Shown: piece after piece, positions 10,740-22,283 of the stretch
How positions within the stretch are numbered: position 1 is the first letter of the stretch
How the letters are laid out: every line of letters begins with the position of its first letter
Source: Plantago ovata
Lineage: Eukaryota > Streptophyta > Magnoliopsida > Lamiales > Plantaginaceae
Length of the DNA: 64,000 bases
Assembly: GCA_028274465.1 (NCBI GenBank)
Contig: CM051458.1
Coordinates: 58,269,253 to 58,333,252 of the forward strand
Direction of reading: 5' to 3'
Position numbers and translations under genes: made by a program
Notes under the pieces: model-generated
Databases searched by the model: none
Told to the model about the DNA's origin: nothing
What the model saw: only the letters and a program-made list of their open reading frames with translations

Positions 10740-12610
10740 TATTGCGGTGGTGGTACTCCTTTTTGATACTCTTATCTGATATTATGACTTATGACTCTTG
10801 TACTCTTTATTTGCTTTTGTAGTTGTGGCCTGTGTGCCTTTTGTCGTGATTAGTTTAGTCTAGTTTTCGTCTTGGTGCCTTAGGTGATTAAGATAGGAAA
10901 AAACATCGAAAATCTGGAAACAGGGCCAAGCGAAGCGCTTGGAAAGGCCAAGCAGTCCGCTTCAAATTCCAGGAAGTTTTGCAACTTCCTGGAAATTCAA
11001 GCGGAGCGCCTGGAGCCTCCCAAGCGCTCCGCTTGGAGCCTGTACCCAGATTTTCCTCGTTTTTTCCATTCTTCTCACCGTTGCGCACCCGTTTTCACTT
11101 GTTTCTTGAGTCCTTTCAGGTACTACTCATATATAGGAGATTGGACACGAACCTTTATCTCAGGGAAGTGTACTTTCAATCCAATTTTTTCCTTTTCATT
11201 CAACTTTTCTTTACTCGAGGACGAGCAAAAGTTTAGGTTTGGGGAGGGGTCATTGGATTTTCAGTACTATGTGCTCTTTTGGTTTCGTACATGCCTGTTG
11301 TCAGCTCAAGTTCTTGTGATTTGTCGTGTTTTTCAGTTTTTGCATGCATATCATCCCTAGATTAGTTGTTGCACGTTGTTGTGTGTGGAGTTTATTGCCA
11401 AGCCTTTTGAACTATTTTATTGAGTAGACTAAGTGTTTATGACCATTGATCATATGTTGCATCACTTTGCAAGTAGTTTGAGGCTTGTCTCGCTTGGTTT
11501 GTCACATTCGCATGTGCACTAGTTAAGCTTAGTAGTCTCGACATCACCTCGAGTGGTGTTTCTTCTATTGCGGTTCACGATGGCCTTATAAAATGATGCA
11601 TGTTAGAGTCTATGGTTGTAACCCGTGTAATTATGTACGTAAGAGGCGACAAGTTCTTCACCTCGATTAGAGATTGCCAAATGCCTAGGAAGGAGGTAGT
11701 GTGAGGTGTGCGATTCCTTGTATTAAACCTATTCTATCGAATAGGTTTGGGGACGGGGTTGCCTTATTGATTTTGTCTTTCGTCTTTGAGTCGTTGTAAA
11801 GTTTTCTTTTTCTTTTTCTTTTTTTTGTTTTGTGTCCCAACCTATTCTTTCGAATAGGTTTGGGGAGGTGTTTTTGACACTTAGTACTGCTGCTTGCCCC
11901 TATATAAAAGAAAAAAAAAAGGAGAAAAAGAAAAGAAGAAAAAAAGAGAAAAGAAAAAAAGAAAAGAGAAAATAAAAAAAAAGGGGAACAAAGAAAATAA
12001 AGAATAAGACCCAAAAGCAAAAGAAGGGTCGTTGCAAGCCAAAAGCAGTCTAGTAGAGTGTCAAGTGTCATGTAAATATTTGTTATTGTGAAGTGTCGAG
12101 TTGTAATTCTATCTTTCGTTTCGTGTCGCCTTTGTCCAAGGCCTGTTCTTGACCACCCTCGTCTTGCTATTCAAGAAGTGGTTGAAAGAGGCTCATTCTT
12201 GAGAGTCTGGGTAGAATAGTGGAGTGTTATCTATCTAAGGGAACCCTCCTTCGTTTGATGAGAGCCAGTATTGGTTCGCCCTCTCTTGAGGAAAAGTCTC
12301 GCTTGGTGAACAGAAGTAAGTACTCGGTTTCATAGGCACGGGGCAATTGTAGTATGATAACATGCATCATTGTGTCATCACTGACCAGGTCCAGGTAGAA
12401 GATGTTACGTGAGACTCCTTTGTTTAACCAAGTGCACTTGAGAATGTTTATATTCGCAATCGAGGCATACTTCAACCTATTTTCATGTCATGCTCATTTG
12501 GTTTTGTTCATAAGCATTTGGTAGATTCAATAGATTAGTTCACATTACTTGGCATGAGACTCCTTTTGTGTTGCATTTAGGATAGTTTGTTGCTTGAGGA
12601 CAAACAAAGG
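10740..12610 (+). other. 3' non-coding block of element III
   Basis: It carries a third palindrome group at about 10926-11045, again with a long TTCCAGGAAGTT inverted repeat in the middle and a CT-rich stretch ending CAG|GTAC after it. Paired hairpins are at 11725-11748 (loop TATC) and 11837-11863 (loop TTTC). A purine tract is at 11908-12010. The block is homologous in parts to the alpha 3' non-coding block although the LTRs differ. No gene is supported. Confidence 0.7.
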
Positions 12611-12626
12611 TTTGGTTTGGGGAGTT
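12611..12626 (+). promoter_or_regulatory. Polypurine tract of element III
   Basis: A G-rich stretch containing GGTTTGGGGAG lies directly before the TGATGAACG start of the 3' LTR. It is the expected plus-strand primer position. The alpha elements have the same GGTTTGGGGAGTT motif before their 3' LTRs. Confidence 0.8.
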
Positions 12627-13813
12627 TGATGAACGTATTTTTGACGCGTTCATCTTGTCCTTTTTTACCTTCTTTTGCTATCTTCTAGCATTGTTTTTTG
12701 GTTAGTTTTGTAGAATAGTGTCACGTTTTGTGTTTTCTGCATTTTCAGGCACTTAGGTACGAAACGGCGTTTTTGGAGCTAAAAACGAGCCTTTTTTATG
12801 GAAAAGATTGCCCCGTTGAAGTTCCCCAATCTTCGTGGCTTGTTCGTAAGTGTTTGGGTATCAATAAGCATCGAGAAGGATGAGTCCAAGGCACCCGAGG
12901 GCCATGCGAGGGCAAAAAGATTGAGTTTGAAGACAAAAATCTGCCCAGGAGCCAAGCTAAGCGCCTGGAATAGTGAAGCGCTCCGCTTCAATTTCCAGGA
13001 GCTTTGGCACAGAAGCCAAGCGAAGCGCTTGGAGTGCCCAAAGCTCTTCGCTTGCCAAGCGCTCCGCTTGGCTTCTCCAAGCGGTCCGCTTGGCAGCGGT
13101 TACGTTTTCGGATTTTCCTTCTTAGATCTGATCTTTGATCATTTTTTCAATATCTTTTGAACTGTAACTTCGATTTGGAGAGCTCCTAAGCCCCAAAACT
13201 CAGAGAAAACTCAGATTACATTGTATTTTAGCTTGGGATTCAAGGTTTTGATTGGGATTCATCCTTTGTAATCATCTACGGAGAGGCTTTCTTTGCTTTC
13301 CACCGATTAGTGACAGCTTTGGTGGTAACTTGTATCACTCTCTTGTCTTGTAGTTTGATATGATGTATTCTGATTATTATTCATATGAATTGATGTGTAT
13401 GTTGATGAATATGAGTAGCTAAATCTTTTGTGTTGGTGGTAGAATGTAGAATATGCATGCTATGGGTTATGTTTATGCTTACATGAGATTGTGATTCAAT
13501 CTTGTTGCAAATCCCTTCATATGATTCTTAGTTGCCTATAAAATATATGAATTGAGTATAGTGACAAACTCTTGGTCAATGAAAGCTATAGGATTGTATG
13601 TTAGAGATTTGCAGCATGCTAGATAAATGGTGTTGGTGACAAGCACCTCTAAAGTATTGATAGTGATCTTTTATGATGTGTGTCTTAAAGTTGCCTAGAC
13701 AAGTTGCTTAGCAGACTTGATCGAAGGTTTTACGCACTGAACTTGTGAGCATATTCGTCACCCATGCATGTGTATTTGATTTCTACCACCAACCGTTTTC
13801 CAAGCTTGTTTAC
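12627..13813 (+). repeat. 3' LTR of element III, left part (LTR H)
   Basis: It matches LTR G from its first base and carries the same palindrome cluster. It stops at 13813 where SIRE-A is inserted; TTTAC at 13809-13813 is the target duplication. The remaining LTR end is at 61749-61968 in reverse orientation. Confidence 0.9.
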
Positions 13814-13975
13814 TGTTAGGAAACTTGTAATTTTGATGAGCAATTTACCATGCTAAATTAAGGAAAGTCCAGTAACTAGTACTCTTAAGGTCCATAGGAA
13901 TTTTGAATTTTAAGGACATTGTAAAAGAGGAACGTTTGCTGATGACTTAGTTAGGTGCTAGATAAGTTATTTTCT

Positions 13976-14173
13976 TTTGTGTATGATGTATTTTATTTTC
14001 TGAAAAGAAAATAACTTATTGACACTTTTGTGTATGATGTATTTTATTTTCTGAAAAGAAAATAACTTATTGACACTTTTGCGTATGATGTATTTTATTT
14101 TCTGAAAAGAAAATAACTTATTGATGCTTAGCTTATGATGTATCTTATTTTCTGAAAAGAAAATAACCTATTG
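13976..14173 (+). repeat. Tandem repeat in Sirevirus LTR, about 50-bp unit, 4 copies
   Basis: Each unit has GTATGATGTATTTTATTTTC followed by TGAAAAGAAAATAACTTATT. The core TTATTTTC/GAAAATAA is a dyad. LTR F also has four units (about 63360-63560), whereas LTR L has two (about 51478-51560). Repeats here, upstream of the TATA box, are typical of retrotransposon LTR enhancers; that role is inferred. Confidence 0.8.
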
Positions 14174-14649
14174 AAGCATTTGCTGAAGATATACTTTGTT
14201 TATTAACAAATTATTGAAGCAAATAGAAACCGCTCAGAATCTTGACGACTTTTGAAGATCTGAAGACTTGAAGATTTGAAGATCTGAAGACTAGAAGATT
14301 GCTGAAGACTGGTATCTACAAAGGGACGTGTTGCTCAGAATGTGAAATTTCAGCAACAGCATTGCATAAGTGAAAATCTGAAAGACAGAGTAGGTTGTGC
14401 TTGCTGAAACTGAGACCAATCACTTACTGATGAAACATATGTGACCTCTTGCTGAATGTACGTGAATTTGCGATCCAATGTTACTGTTTGAATTCTATTC
14501 AAATGTGCATTTAATGCAAAGCATGCACGCGAAGGACATGAAGACTAGAAGACAAACAAAGACGCTGCTGAAAGTACAAAAGCAAGATAGTGACATGTTA
14601 AGGAACAAAAGCCTTAGGATTTGAAATTCAAACGGCTCCTTACTTGCAC

Positions 14650-14658
14650 TATAAATAG
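14650..14658 (+). promoter_or_regulatory. LTR promoter TATA box, SIRE-A
   Basis: TATAAATAG lies about 840 bp into the LTR. It is conserved in the minus copies, for example CTATTTATA at about 50988. Transcription would start some 30 bp downstream. Confidence 0.65.
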
Positions 14659-15545
14659 AGGTCATCCGGCAAAGAGTTGAAGTGTGTCAACAACGTGATC
14701 AAACTCTCACTTGTGCTTTAAAACTCACAAACCTTCAAACACTCTTACTGCCATTGATCCGTTCCAAGACTTAAAGCTTGAAAAAGCTACTTGTGAAGAA
14801 GTAGAACAAACTCGGCTAAGAAATTAGTTAAGTGTTCTTTCTTTCGAACAAGAACAAGTCTTGACACCAGAAACAATCAAACTTGTTTACTGAAAAGTAT
14901 TCCAAGTTGTGTTTCTTAGATTACTTGTTGTAACTGAATAAGTTATAATTAAGTTATCTCACCCCAAAACTCTCTAACTGAAAATACACCCTTTCAGGCG
15001 TGATATTCAGGGGGAACTTAATCGAGCATAGTCTTGCTGATTAAAAGTACCAAGTTTGGTGGAGAACAAGGTTGAGTTCTCTAGTTTAGGTTGGAGACGA
15101 AGCAAGTGTGCTTTGGTTTCTGTTGAATCGCTCTAGATAGGAGATTGTAAGGAACCTCAATCATATCTTAGTGGATTCAGTCCTAGAAAGGACGAAGTGG
15201 ATTAGTTGAGAGATTACGCCACTCTCAGATACAACTATAAAAGTGTTTGTGTGATTTACTTACTGTATTTAGCTTTCAGCAAATTATATCTGTCTGTACA
15301 CAGTCACTCACTTCACTTGCTGAAAAAGCACTTATTGTATCAAAGACTTCCGCTCTCTGATTTTAAGTATCAGCAAACCAAGCTACTGTAAAGTAACTTA
15401 CGCTTGCTGAGAATGTTAAGTATCAGCAAACTCATTACTGAAAAGTAATAAGTACTTGCTGAGAAAGTTTTAAACGATGAAAGTTTGAAAAGACTATTCA
15501 CCCCCCCCCCCTAGTCTTTTCTTGTTGTTTAAAGGGACCAACAAG

Positions 15546-15557
15546 TGGTATCAGAGC
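15546..15557 (+). promoter_or_regulatory. Primer-binding site, initiator tRNA-Met, SIRE-A
   Basis: TGGTATCAGAGC lies two bases after the LTR and is complementary to the 3' end of plant initiator tRNA-Met. This is the standard Copia primer site. Confidence 0.9.
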
Positions 15558-15655
15558 AGGAGGTTCTTTAGCCTTCTGCACTGAACCTAGATCCCCTTAA
15601 GTGCTTTCCGTAAATCACTCTCACTTGATCAGTTTGGTAGTTCTTTGCTGACAGG

Positions 15656-17933
15656 ATGTCTTTAGGAGATGCTCCCTTGCTGAAGCTGGAAAATTACGAG
15701 AAATGGCGAAACAACATGATGCTACATCTTGAGGCCATTAGTGATGAGATGGTCACCGTCATAAATGATGGACCTATCAAGATCACCAAGGTTTAAAGGA
15801 GTTTCCCTCATAGGACCACTGAAGCCGGAAAGGAAACCATCCAAGGCGAACCATCAGATACGGTTGTGCCAAAACCAAGAGAGGAATGGACTTCTGACGA
15901 AGCTAAGAGATTCCGTCTTGATGGCCAAGCTAGAAATATCATCATTCGATCAACTCCGGATACCATACAGTGCAAACTGTGGGGTGCTAAGACTGCAAAG
16001 GAAGCTTGGAAAATGGTTCAAGATCTTTGTGCTGGATCTGACAAGACCAAGGAAAACAAACTTGAAGTACTTAAATTAAAGTTTCAAAACTTTAAGCAAG
16101 GTACAAACGAGTCACTGGAAGACTTGGACATTCAGATTCACAACTCTTGTTAGTGAAATGGCAGCATTGGGTGTTGGAAATCTCTACTCAGATTCTGAGA
16201 AAGTGAAAACTATCATCAGAAGTCTGAATCAAGAATGGATCCACACTCAAAATTTCTATTATAATCAAGGAATGCCAGACATTACACCAACAGAGTTGTT
16301 CTCTCATCTTGCTACTGTCAATTATGAGACAAAGCAAAGAGAAAATGTGTTTGCTGAAAAATCGCAAAACATTGCTCTTGCTGCAAAGCCGTCATCTTCT
16401 GAAAAGAAGAATGATAAAGAGCCTGCTGATGAAAATGCTTTAGTTGTTAAAAACATGAAGAAATTCATCAGTAAGGAACTTGAAAGGCGAAAAGCAAAAG
16501 AGAAGATGAAAAAGCATCTTGGTAACAACTACCATAAGTACAAGAATGATACTAGCTCGCTGAACAAGAAAGCTCAACAAGCTACATCATCAGAAGAACC
16601 AGCAGTTGGAAATGATCTATGTTTTTACTGCAAAAAGCCTGGACACTTTAAAGCTAATTGTCCTTTGCTGAAAGGTAAATCTGTTGAAAAGAAGAAGAAG
16701 TTCAAAAGAGCTTTTATTGCTGAAGAAACGAAGAAGCTTCAAGCAAAAATCGATGCATTGTGTATTGATACTAGCTCCGAAGACAGTGAGGATGAAAGTT
16801 CAGACACCGACGATGAAGAAGCCACTCTAGATGTGGAGATTGGCAAAGAAGTGTGTGGAATAGCTATGGAAGCTTATCCAGATGTGTCGAACTACGAATT
16901 CTGCCTCATGGCCGGTCAGGTAAACAACTCTACCTCTGACTCAGATTCAGAAAGTGAAGACGAGATTGACCTTGACAAGATTCAAGGAGAAATCGAAAGA
17001 TTTGAGAAAACTCTCAGCAAACAGCAAGAGAGACTACAACTTGCTGAAACTCTGACCAAGCAAACTACTGAAAAGTACGTTTTGCTGAAGGAAGAGACAG
17101 AAGAAAAGGATGCTGAAATAAGGCGTCTTAAGAAGTTGATTGCTGAGGCTGTAGAGAAAAATTCTCAAATGGCATTAGAATTGGAAGAGTATCAGTCCTC
17201 AATTCTAAAGTTACTTGCTGAAATCCAAGAAATGAAAAAGATGAAAATCAATTTCAAATCCTATGTGGAAGCAAGTAATACGCTGACTGAACTAAACTCT
17301 TATTTGAGAGATCCATCTCAGAAAGAAGGTTTAGGAGCAACGTGCGAAGGTGATAACGTAGAAATCTTGAGAAAAGATAAATCACCTATCTCCTTTGTAC
17401 GTGCTACTGATAGTAGTCCTCCAGTAATCTATTAGTTTGGTCAAACTAAGGTTGCTGAAACATGCAATCAAGTACCTATGACCATAAAGCCCGATGTTTC
17501 TACTCAAAGTAACAAGACTTTAAAAGGAAAACAGGTTGCTGAGAAGCAAACTGGAAAGAAGAAGAATGCCGTGAAGCATTCCGCCAAACAAGTTGCTGGA
17601 AAGCAAGTTGTTAAGACTAAAGGCAAGATTACTAAAAGTAATCAGAAGTCCTTTGCTGACAAACCTGAATCAAGTAAGGTTGCTGAAGCTAAAGCTCAGC
17701 ATTCTCCAAAGAGTGGACTCGGTTTCAAAACCAAGCAAAGTCAACTCTTTCATGAGTATAAGCAAAGTCAGCAAAGATACTTCAAAGAGATGAAGAAAAT
17801 CAAGCCTAAGAGTTCTGAAAAGACTCTCAATGCTAGGACTAGAAGGAACCTTGCTAGAAAAAAGAACTTACTGAAAAGTATGTTCAGCAAAAAGGTCAAC
17901 AGAGCAAGACACCACATCAGAAAGTGGATTTGA
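15656..17933 (+). pseudogene. gag region of SIRE-A
   Basis: It begins MSLGDAPLLKLENYEKWRN, a Copia gag (UBN2-like) start. It has a Copia capsid core (AKEAWKMVQDLC), a CCHC knuckle CFYCKKPGHFKANC at about 16618-16661, acidic Ser/Asp stretches, and a long coiled coil at about 16960-17260 (KLIAEAVEKNSQMALELEEY), a known Sirevirus gag trait. A Lys-rich tail follows. It is broken at a few places. Confidence 0.8.
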
Positions 17934-18099
17934 CCAGCACGAGTCAAAAGTCTTTCAGCTCAAAACCTCCTAGTTCCTCAGCAAGTAGAAAACAAGTCAA
18001 AGTTGAAAAACTTCAGACTTGGGTTTCCACTGGACGTATTCTTGAACATGTTAATGGACATCCATCATTGGATAATTAACTTGTTTGCTCTTGATTGCG

Positions 18100-19615
18100 C
18101 AGACTGCAGCCACGGAGACAAACGATGCAATCTGACACTTTGATAGTGGTTGTGGAAAGCACATGACGGGCAACAAGAATAACCTTATAAACTATAGACG
18201 GTGGTCTAAAGGTCCAACAATAAGGTTTGCTGGTGGAGGCTCTGGTTCTACAAAAGGCTATGGTGATGTGAAGTTAGGATGCATAACCATCACTGGAGTT
18301 CTTTATGTCAAAAATCTTAAGTTTAACCTTTTCAGCATGAGTCAATTTGCTGACAAAGGATACTTCATCGAAATTAAAAGTGATGAATGTAAACTCGTAG
18401 ATTTTGAGACTAAAAAGGTTATAATGATTGCAAGAAGATCATGAGGCTTGTACAGCGTTGATTGGTCTTCAGCAAACGTTGAAAAATGCCTTGTCTCAGA
18501 TCATGATTGCCTTGCTGAAAAAGCATGGTTATGGCATAAACGAACAAGTCATCTAAACTTCAAGACGCTGAATAAGCTGTCTAAAAAGGCACTTGTAGTT
18601 GGATTACCTAAGGTTACTTTTAAGAAGGATGGTGTTTGCAATGCATGTTAGCAAGGAAAGCAAACCACATCTTCTTTCAAGAACAAGGCAGTACCGTCAA
18701 GTACAAAACCTTTACAACTCTTGCACATGGACTTGTTTGAATCTTCTTCAACAAGCTATGCTGGTAAGAAGTATGGTCTAGTCGTGGTAGATGACTATTC
18801 AAGATTCACTTGGGTAGTATTCATCAAGCACAAATCTGAAACCAAGACTGAAATACCTAACTTGCTGAATAAGCTTGAAGTCATGAAAAATGACAAGGTA
18901 AAAGTCATAAGGACAGACCATGGTACTGAGTTTGTAAACCAGTACATAACTGAATATTGTACCTTAAAAGGTATTCAACATCAGTTATCCTCAGTAAGAA
19001 CACCACAGCAAAATGGTGTTGCTGAACGGAAGAATCGCACCCTGAAAGAAGCCGCAAGAACAATGCTTGCTGACACTGAAATAAGTGAGGCTTATTGGGT
19101 TGAAGCGATTAATACCGCCTGCTATACTCAAAACAGATGTCTGATTACTAAGGAATACAACAAAACTCCTTATGAATTGTTTGTTGGAAGACCTCCTAAC
19201 ATCACTCATCTAAGAGTATTTGGTTGCAAGTGTTTCGTTCTTAACAATGGTAGAGAATACCTAAGAACATTTCAACCAAAGGCAGACGAAGCGATATTTC
19301 TTGGCTACTCCTTGCATAGTAAAGCTTATAGAGTTTACAACAAAAAGGCACAAAAGATTGAAGAATTTGTGCATGTTGTATTCTACGAAAAGTCACAAGG
19401 TGCTGAAAAAGCTAATCATACACGAGCAAAGAACTGAATCTGATGCTAGGCAAATCAAGTCAATTGAACTAAATGATGATTCTGACAATGACTCTCCTCC
19501 CCCGAGTCATGACAAGATAAAAATAGTTCACGACAAAGAATTTCCAACAAAAGATGCGGTTGCTCCGGAAGTTGCTGAAATTACGCAATCCCAGTGCCTG
19601 CTGATGAAATACCTC
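18100..19615 (+). pseudogene. SIRE-A pol, 5' part: protease, pre-integrase, integrase
   Basis: It shows the protease active-site region (DSGCGKHMTG), the GAG-pre-integrase HHCC zinc region (LWHKRTSHLNF ... CNAC) and the integrase core with [16 protein letters not shown] and [14 protein letters not shown], covering the D,D,E triad. It then runs into the linker before RT, where element I is inserted. Broken at several places. Confidence 0.85.
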
Positions 19616-20875
19616 TAATGAACGTTGTCAAGGTCAATCAAATAAATTTGTATTTAGCCAAAGGCAATCCACAACTACAATGAAAACCGTAGTGTAGTAG
19701 TAGAATGACTCGAGTGTCGTTCTCTCAGGACTATACTAGCTTTATCAAATCTAATTTAGAATATAAAATAGCAAACAGATAGCAGAGGGGTTTCTAGCAG
19801 ATAATGGAGATTGGTGATAGTATGGTCCTTCTTAGCATAATGGGTCGATAATCATGCATAAATTCCTCGGTCTTGCATAGAGATCTTTGAATCAATCTAG
19901 TGTCCTGTTGCAAGTATTAAGCACTACGAAGATAATCTGGTCTGACTAGTCAATCACGGTTGTCCTAATGTGTTCTGTAATTATTCATTACTACGAAGAT
20001 AATTGGTCTGATGGTCGACTAGTGTCCAATTGTGCATAATGATCAATACAACATACGAGAATTTTGGTTACAACTGATCAACGAAATAAAGCAATGACAC
20101 GGAGTATAATGCGCGATATAGCCATTAGCATGATTATCTTCCCTCGCTAAGAATTCACATACTACCACCAATGATAAGTTTAGCTACTCATAATAGGCAT
20201 GCAATCAACAGATATCATAGAAGAAAACATGTTGAAAGAATATAAAATAAGTAGAATAAAACTTGTAAGATACAAAGTTACCGAAGGTTGTCAATCTCCG
20301 GATGATTGCGGTCCTACAAGCTCCAAACTGCTATGAAAAAGTATCCCCTAAGCTACGGAACTCCCAGGACAGGCCCCGGGAAGTTCCTACCTAAAACTAT
20401 AGAGAGAGGTGAGAAAGTAGGTCTGGAAAGATATGATTTTCGGAGAGAAAACTGAGCTCCATATATAGGCCCCGAAATAACTCTGGGGCGGTTCGCCCCA
20501 TCCTGCGGCGGTTCGCCCCCCGTTATTTTCGCGGAATTCCGCGTTTTTCAACGCGGATTTGGATTTCTTCACCTTTTCGGACACGGTTTCAGACTTCTAG
20601 TGGCCTTCAAACCTCCAGATTCGACCCCTAGACTCCAAATCCTATCCGGAAACCTTCAGATACTCCAAATAGGCTTCTGGAACACCAATTCCTTGTCAGC
20701 TTCAATATAATTGCCCGGAAATCCCCGAATTTCAACCAAAACCTGTAAAATAAAATCTAAAGGGAAACGTGACACTATTCTAATAAAATGTACTAAAATA
20801 TAGCTAAATTAACATAGAGGATAGCTAAAATAGGTGAAAAAGACTCGAATGAAAGTGTAAAATACACATTCATCA
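19616..20875 (-). repeat. 3' LTR of element I (LTR A)
   Basis: It is 1260 bp and in sense orientation begins TGATGAATGTG. It contains GC palindromes (GGGGCG-GTT-CGCCCC) at about 20483-20520 next to a TATATA motif, and pairs with LTR D at 31360-32619. Confidence 0.9.
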
Positions 20876-22283
20876 AACTCCCCAAACCGAACCTTTGCTT
20901 GTCCTCAAGCAACTAAGCTAGACTCTAATACAAAAAACATGCAAGACACAAAATGGAGTTACATGCCAAATAAAATGAACTAACTGAATCTACCAAATAA
21001 CATATGAACAAAAACCATACGAATCAAAGCATGAATATAGGTTGAAGAATACCTCGTTTGACTTATACACATCCACATAAGCACTTATGTCAAGACAAGA
21101 TAGTCTCTCGTAACATTCTCTACCTGGACCTAGTCAGTGACGACGTAATGATGCATGTTAAGATACGAATGGCTGCCCCGTGCCTATGAAACTGAGGACT
21201 TACTGCTGTTCCACCATGTTAAAACTTTCCTTAAAAGAGGTCGAACCAGTACTGGCTCTCATCAAACGAAGGAGGGTTCCCTATAAAAGATAACACTCCC
21301 CTATTCTACCCATCTCTTAAGTAAAGTCTTAAGCTATTCACGACTTCCTGAATGGCAGGATGAGGGTGGTCTAGAACAGATGACACTTAAGACAAAAAGA
21401 TAAAAATAGAAAACACAATTACGAACAATTCGAAAAATGGAAAAGACTCAAACTTTGCTAAACTGCTATTTGGCTTTCTTTTTTGGACCCTTCTTTGCTT
21501 TTTTGGGGTCTTCTCTTTTTTTTTCTTTCCAGATTCTCTTTTTTTTTTTTTTTTCTTTTTCTCTTTTTTCTGGAATTTTCTTTCTTTTCTTTCGATTTTT
21601 TCTAGCCAGCAGTAGCATAACAAACAGAAACAAAATGACTCACACGACTTCCCCAAACCTATTCGAAAGAATAGGTTGGAGTACAAAATTTACGGAAAAG
21701 GAAAAGCAAACTCACGATACGAAAATGAAAAACAGAAACAAGTCTAATGATGGTGTAACCCCCTCCCCAAACCTATTCGGAAGAATAGGTTATAAACAAA
21801 GGATCACACAACCTCACACTACCTCCTTCCTAGGCATTTAGCAATCTCAAAGCATGGTGAAGACTTGTTGCCTCTTAGGTACATAATTACTCGGGAAAAC
21901 AACCATAAGACCCTAACATGCATCATCCTATTATAAAGGCCTTCGTGAACCGCAGTATAGAAAACACCACTAAGTGATGTCGAGACTACCTAGCTCAACT
22001 AAGTTCAATACATAAATATGACAAGCCAAGCGAGAAAAACCTCAAACAAGTACATAGAGATGAAGCATAGGATTAATGGCATAGCTAGTCGATCTACCCA
22101 ATAAAAAAGTTCAAAAAATTCGGCAATAAACTCCATATAAAACATGCAAAACTATCCTAGGATGAATGTAGTGAAATGCAACCTAAAAAATCTAAGAAAG
22201 CGGTAAAGAAAGCGATAAAAACCCCGGGTTGGCTCCCGGATAGCGACATTGTTTAAAGTCTCTGACTCGACTCCTGTCCTCGC
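20876..22283 (-). other. 3' non-coding block and polypurine tract of element I
   Basis: Directly next to the LTR, 20876-20892 read in sense is a GGTTTGGGGAGTT polypurine tract. Then come the pyrimidine tract (about 21475-21605), the paired AACCTATTC hairpins (about 21652-21679 and 21770-21791), and a segment running to the protease end. No ORF is supported. Confidence 0.75.

Larger units (their letters stand above)
4796..13813 (+). mobile_element. Gypsy element III (family beta, Athila-like, gag-protease-ORF2)
   Basis: A plus-strand element with 5' LTR 4796-6178, a tRNA-Asp primer site, gag-protease, spacer, ORF2, 3' non-coding block, purine tract and 3' LTR from 12627. It is inserted in gag of element 0: GCAAG at the left edge pairs with reversed ACAAG at 61744-61748. 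Its 3' LTR is interrupted at 13813 by SIRE-A, and the LTR end is at 61749-61968 in reverse. No reverse transcriptase or integrase is present. By eye about 15 substitutions separate the comparable 1.17 kb of the two LTRs (about 1.3 %). A few coding breaks are present. Confidence 0.85.
13814..15543 (+). repeat. 5' LTR of SIRE-A (LTR E)
   Basis: It is 1730 bp, begins TGTTAGGAAAC and ends GGGACCAACA. It holds a four-copy tandem repeat near its 5' end, a GAAGA-rich microsatellite around 14240-14310, a TATA box near 14650, and a C10 run shortly before its 3' end. Copies of the same LTR on the minus strand are at 61969-63715 and 50150-51734. Confidence 0.9.
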
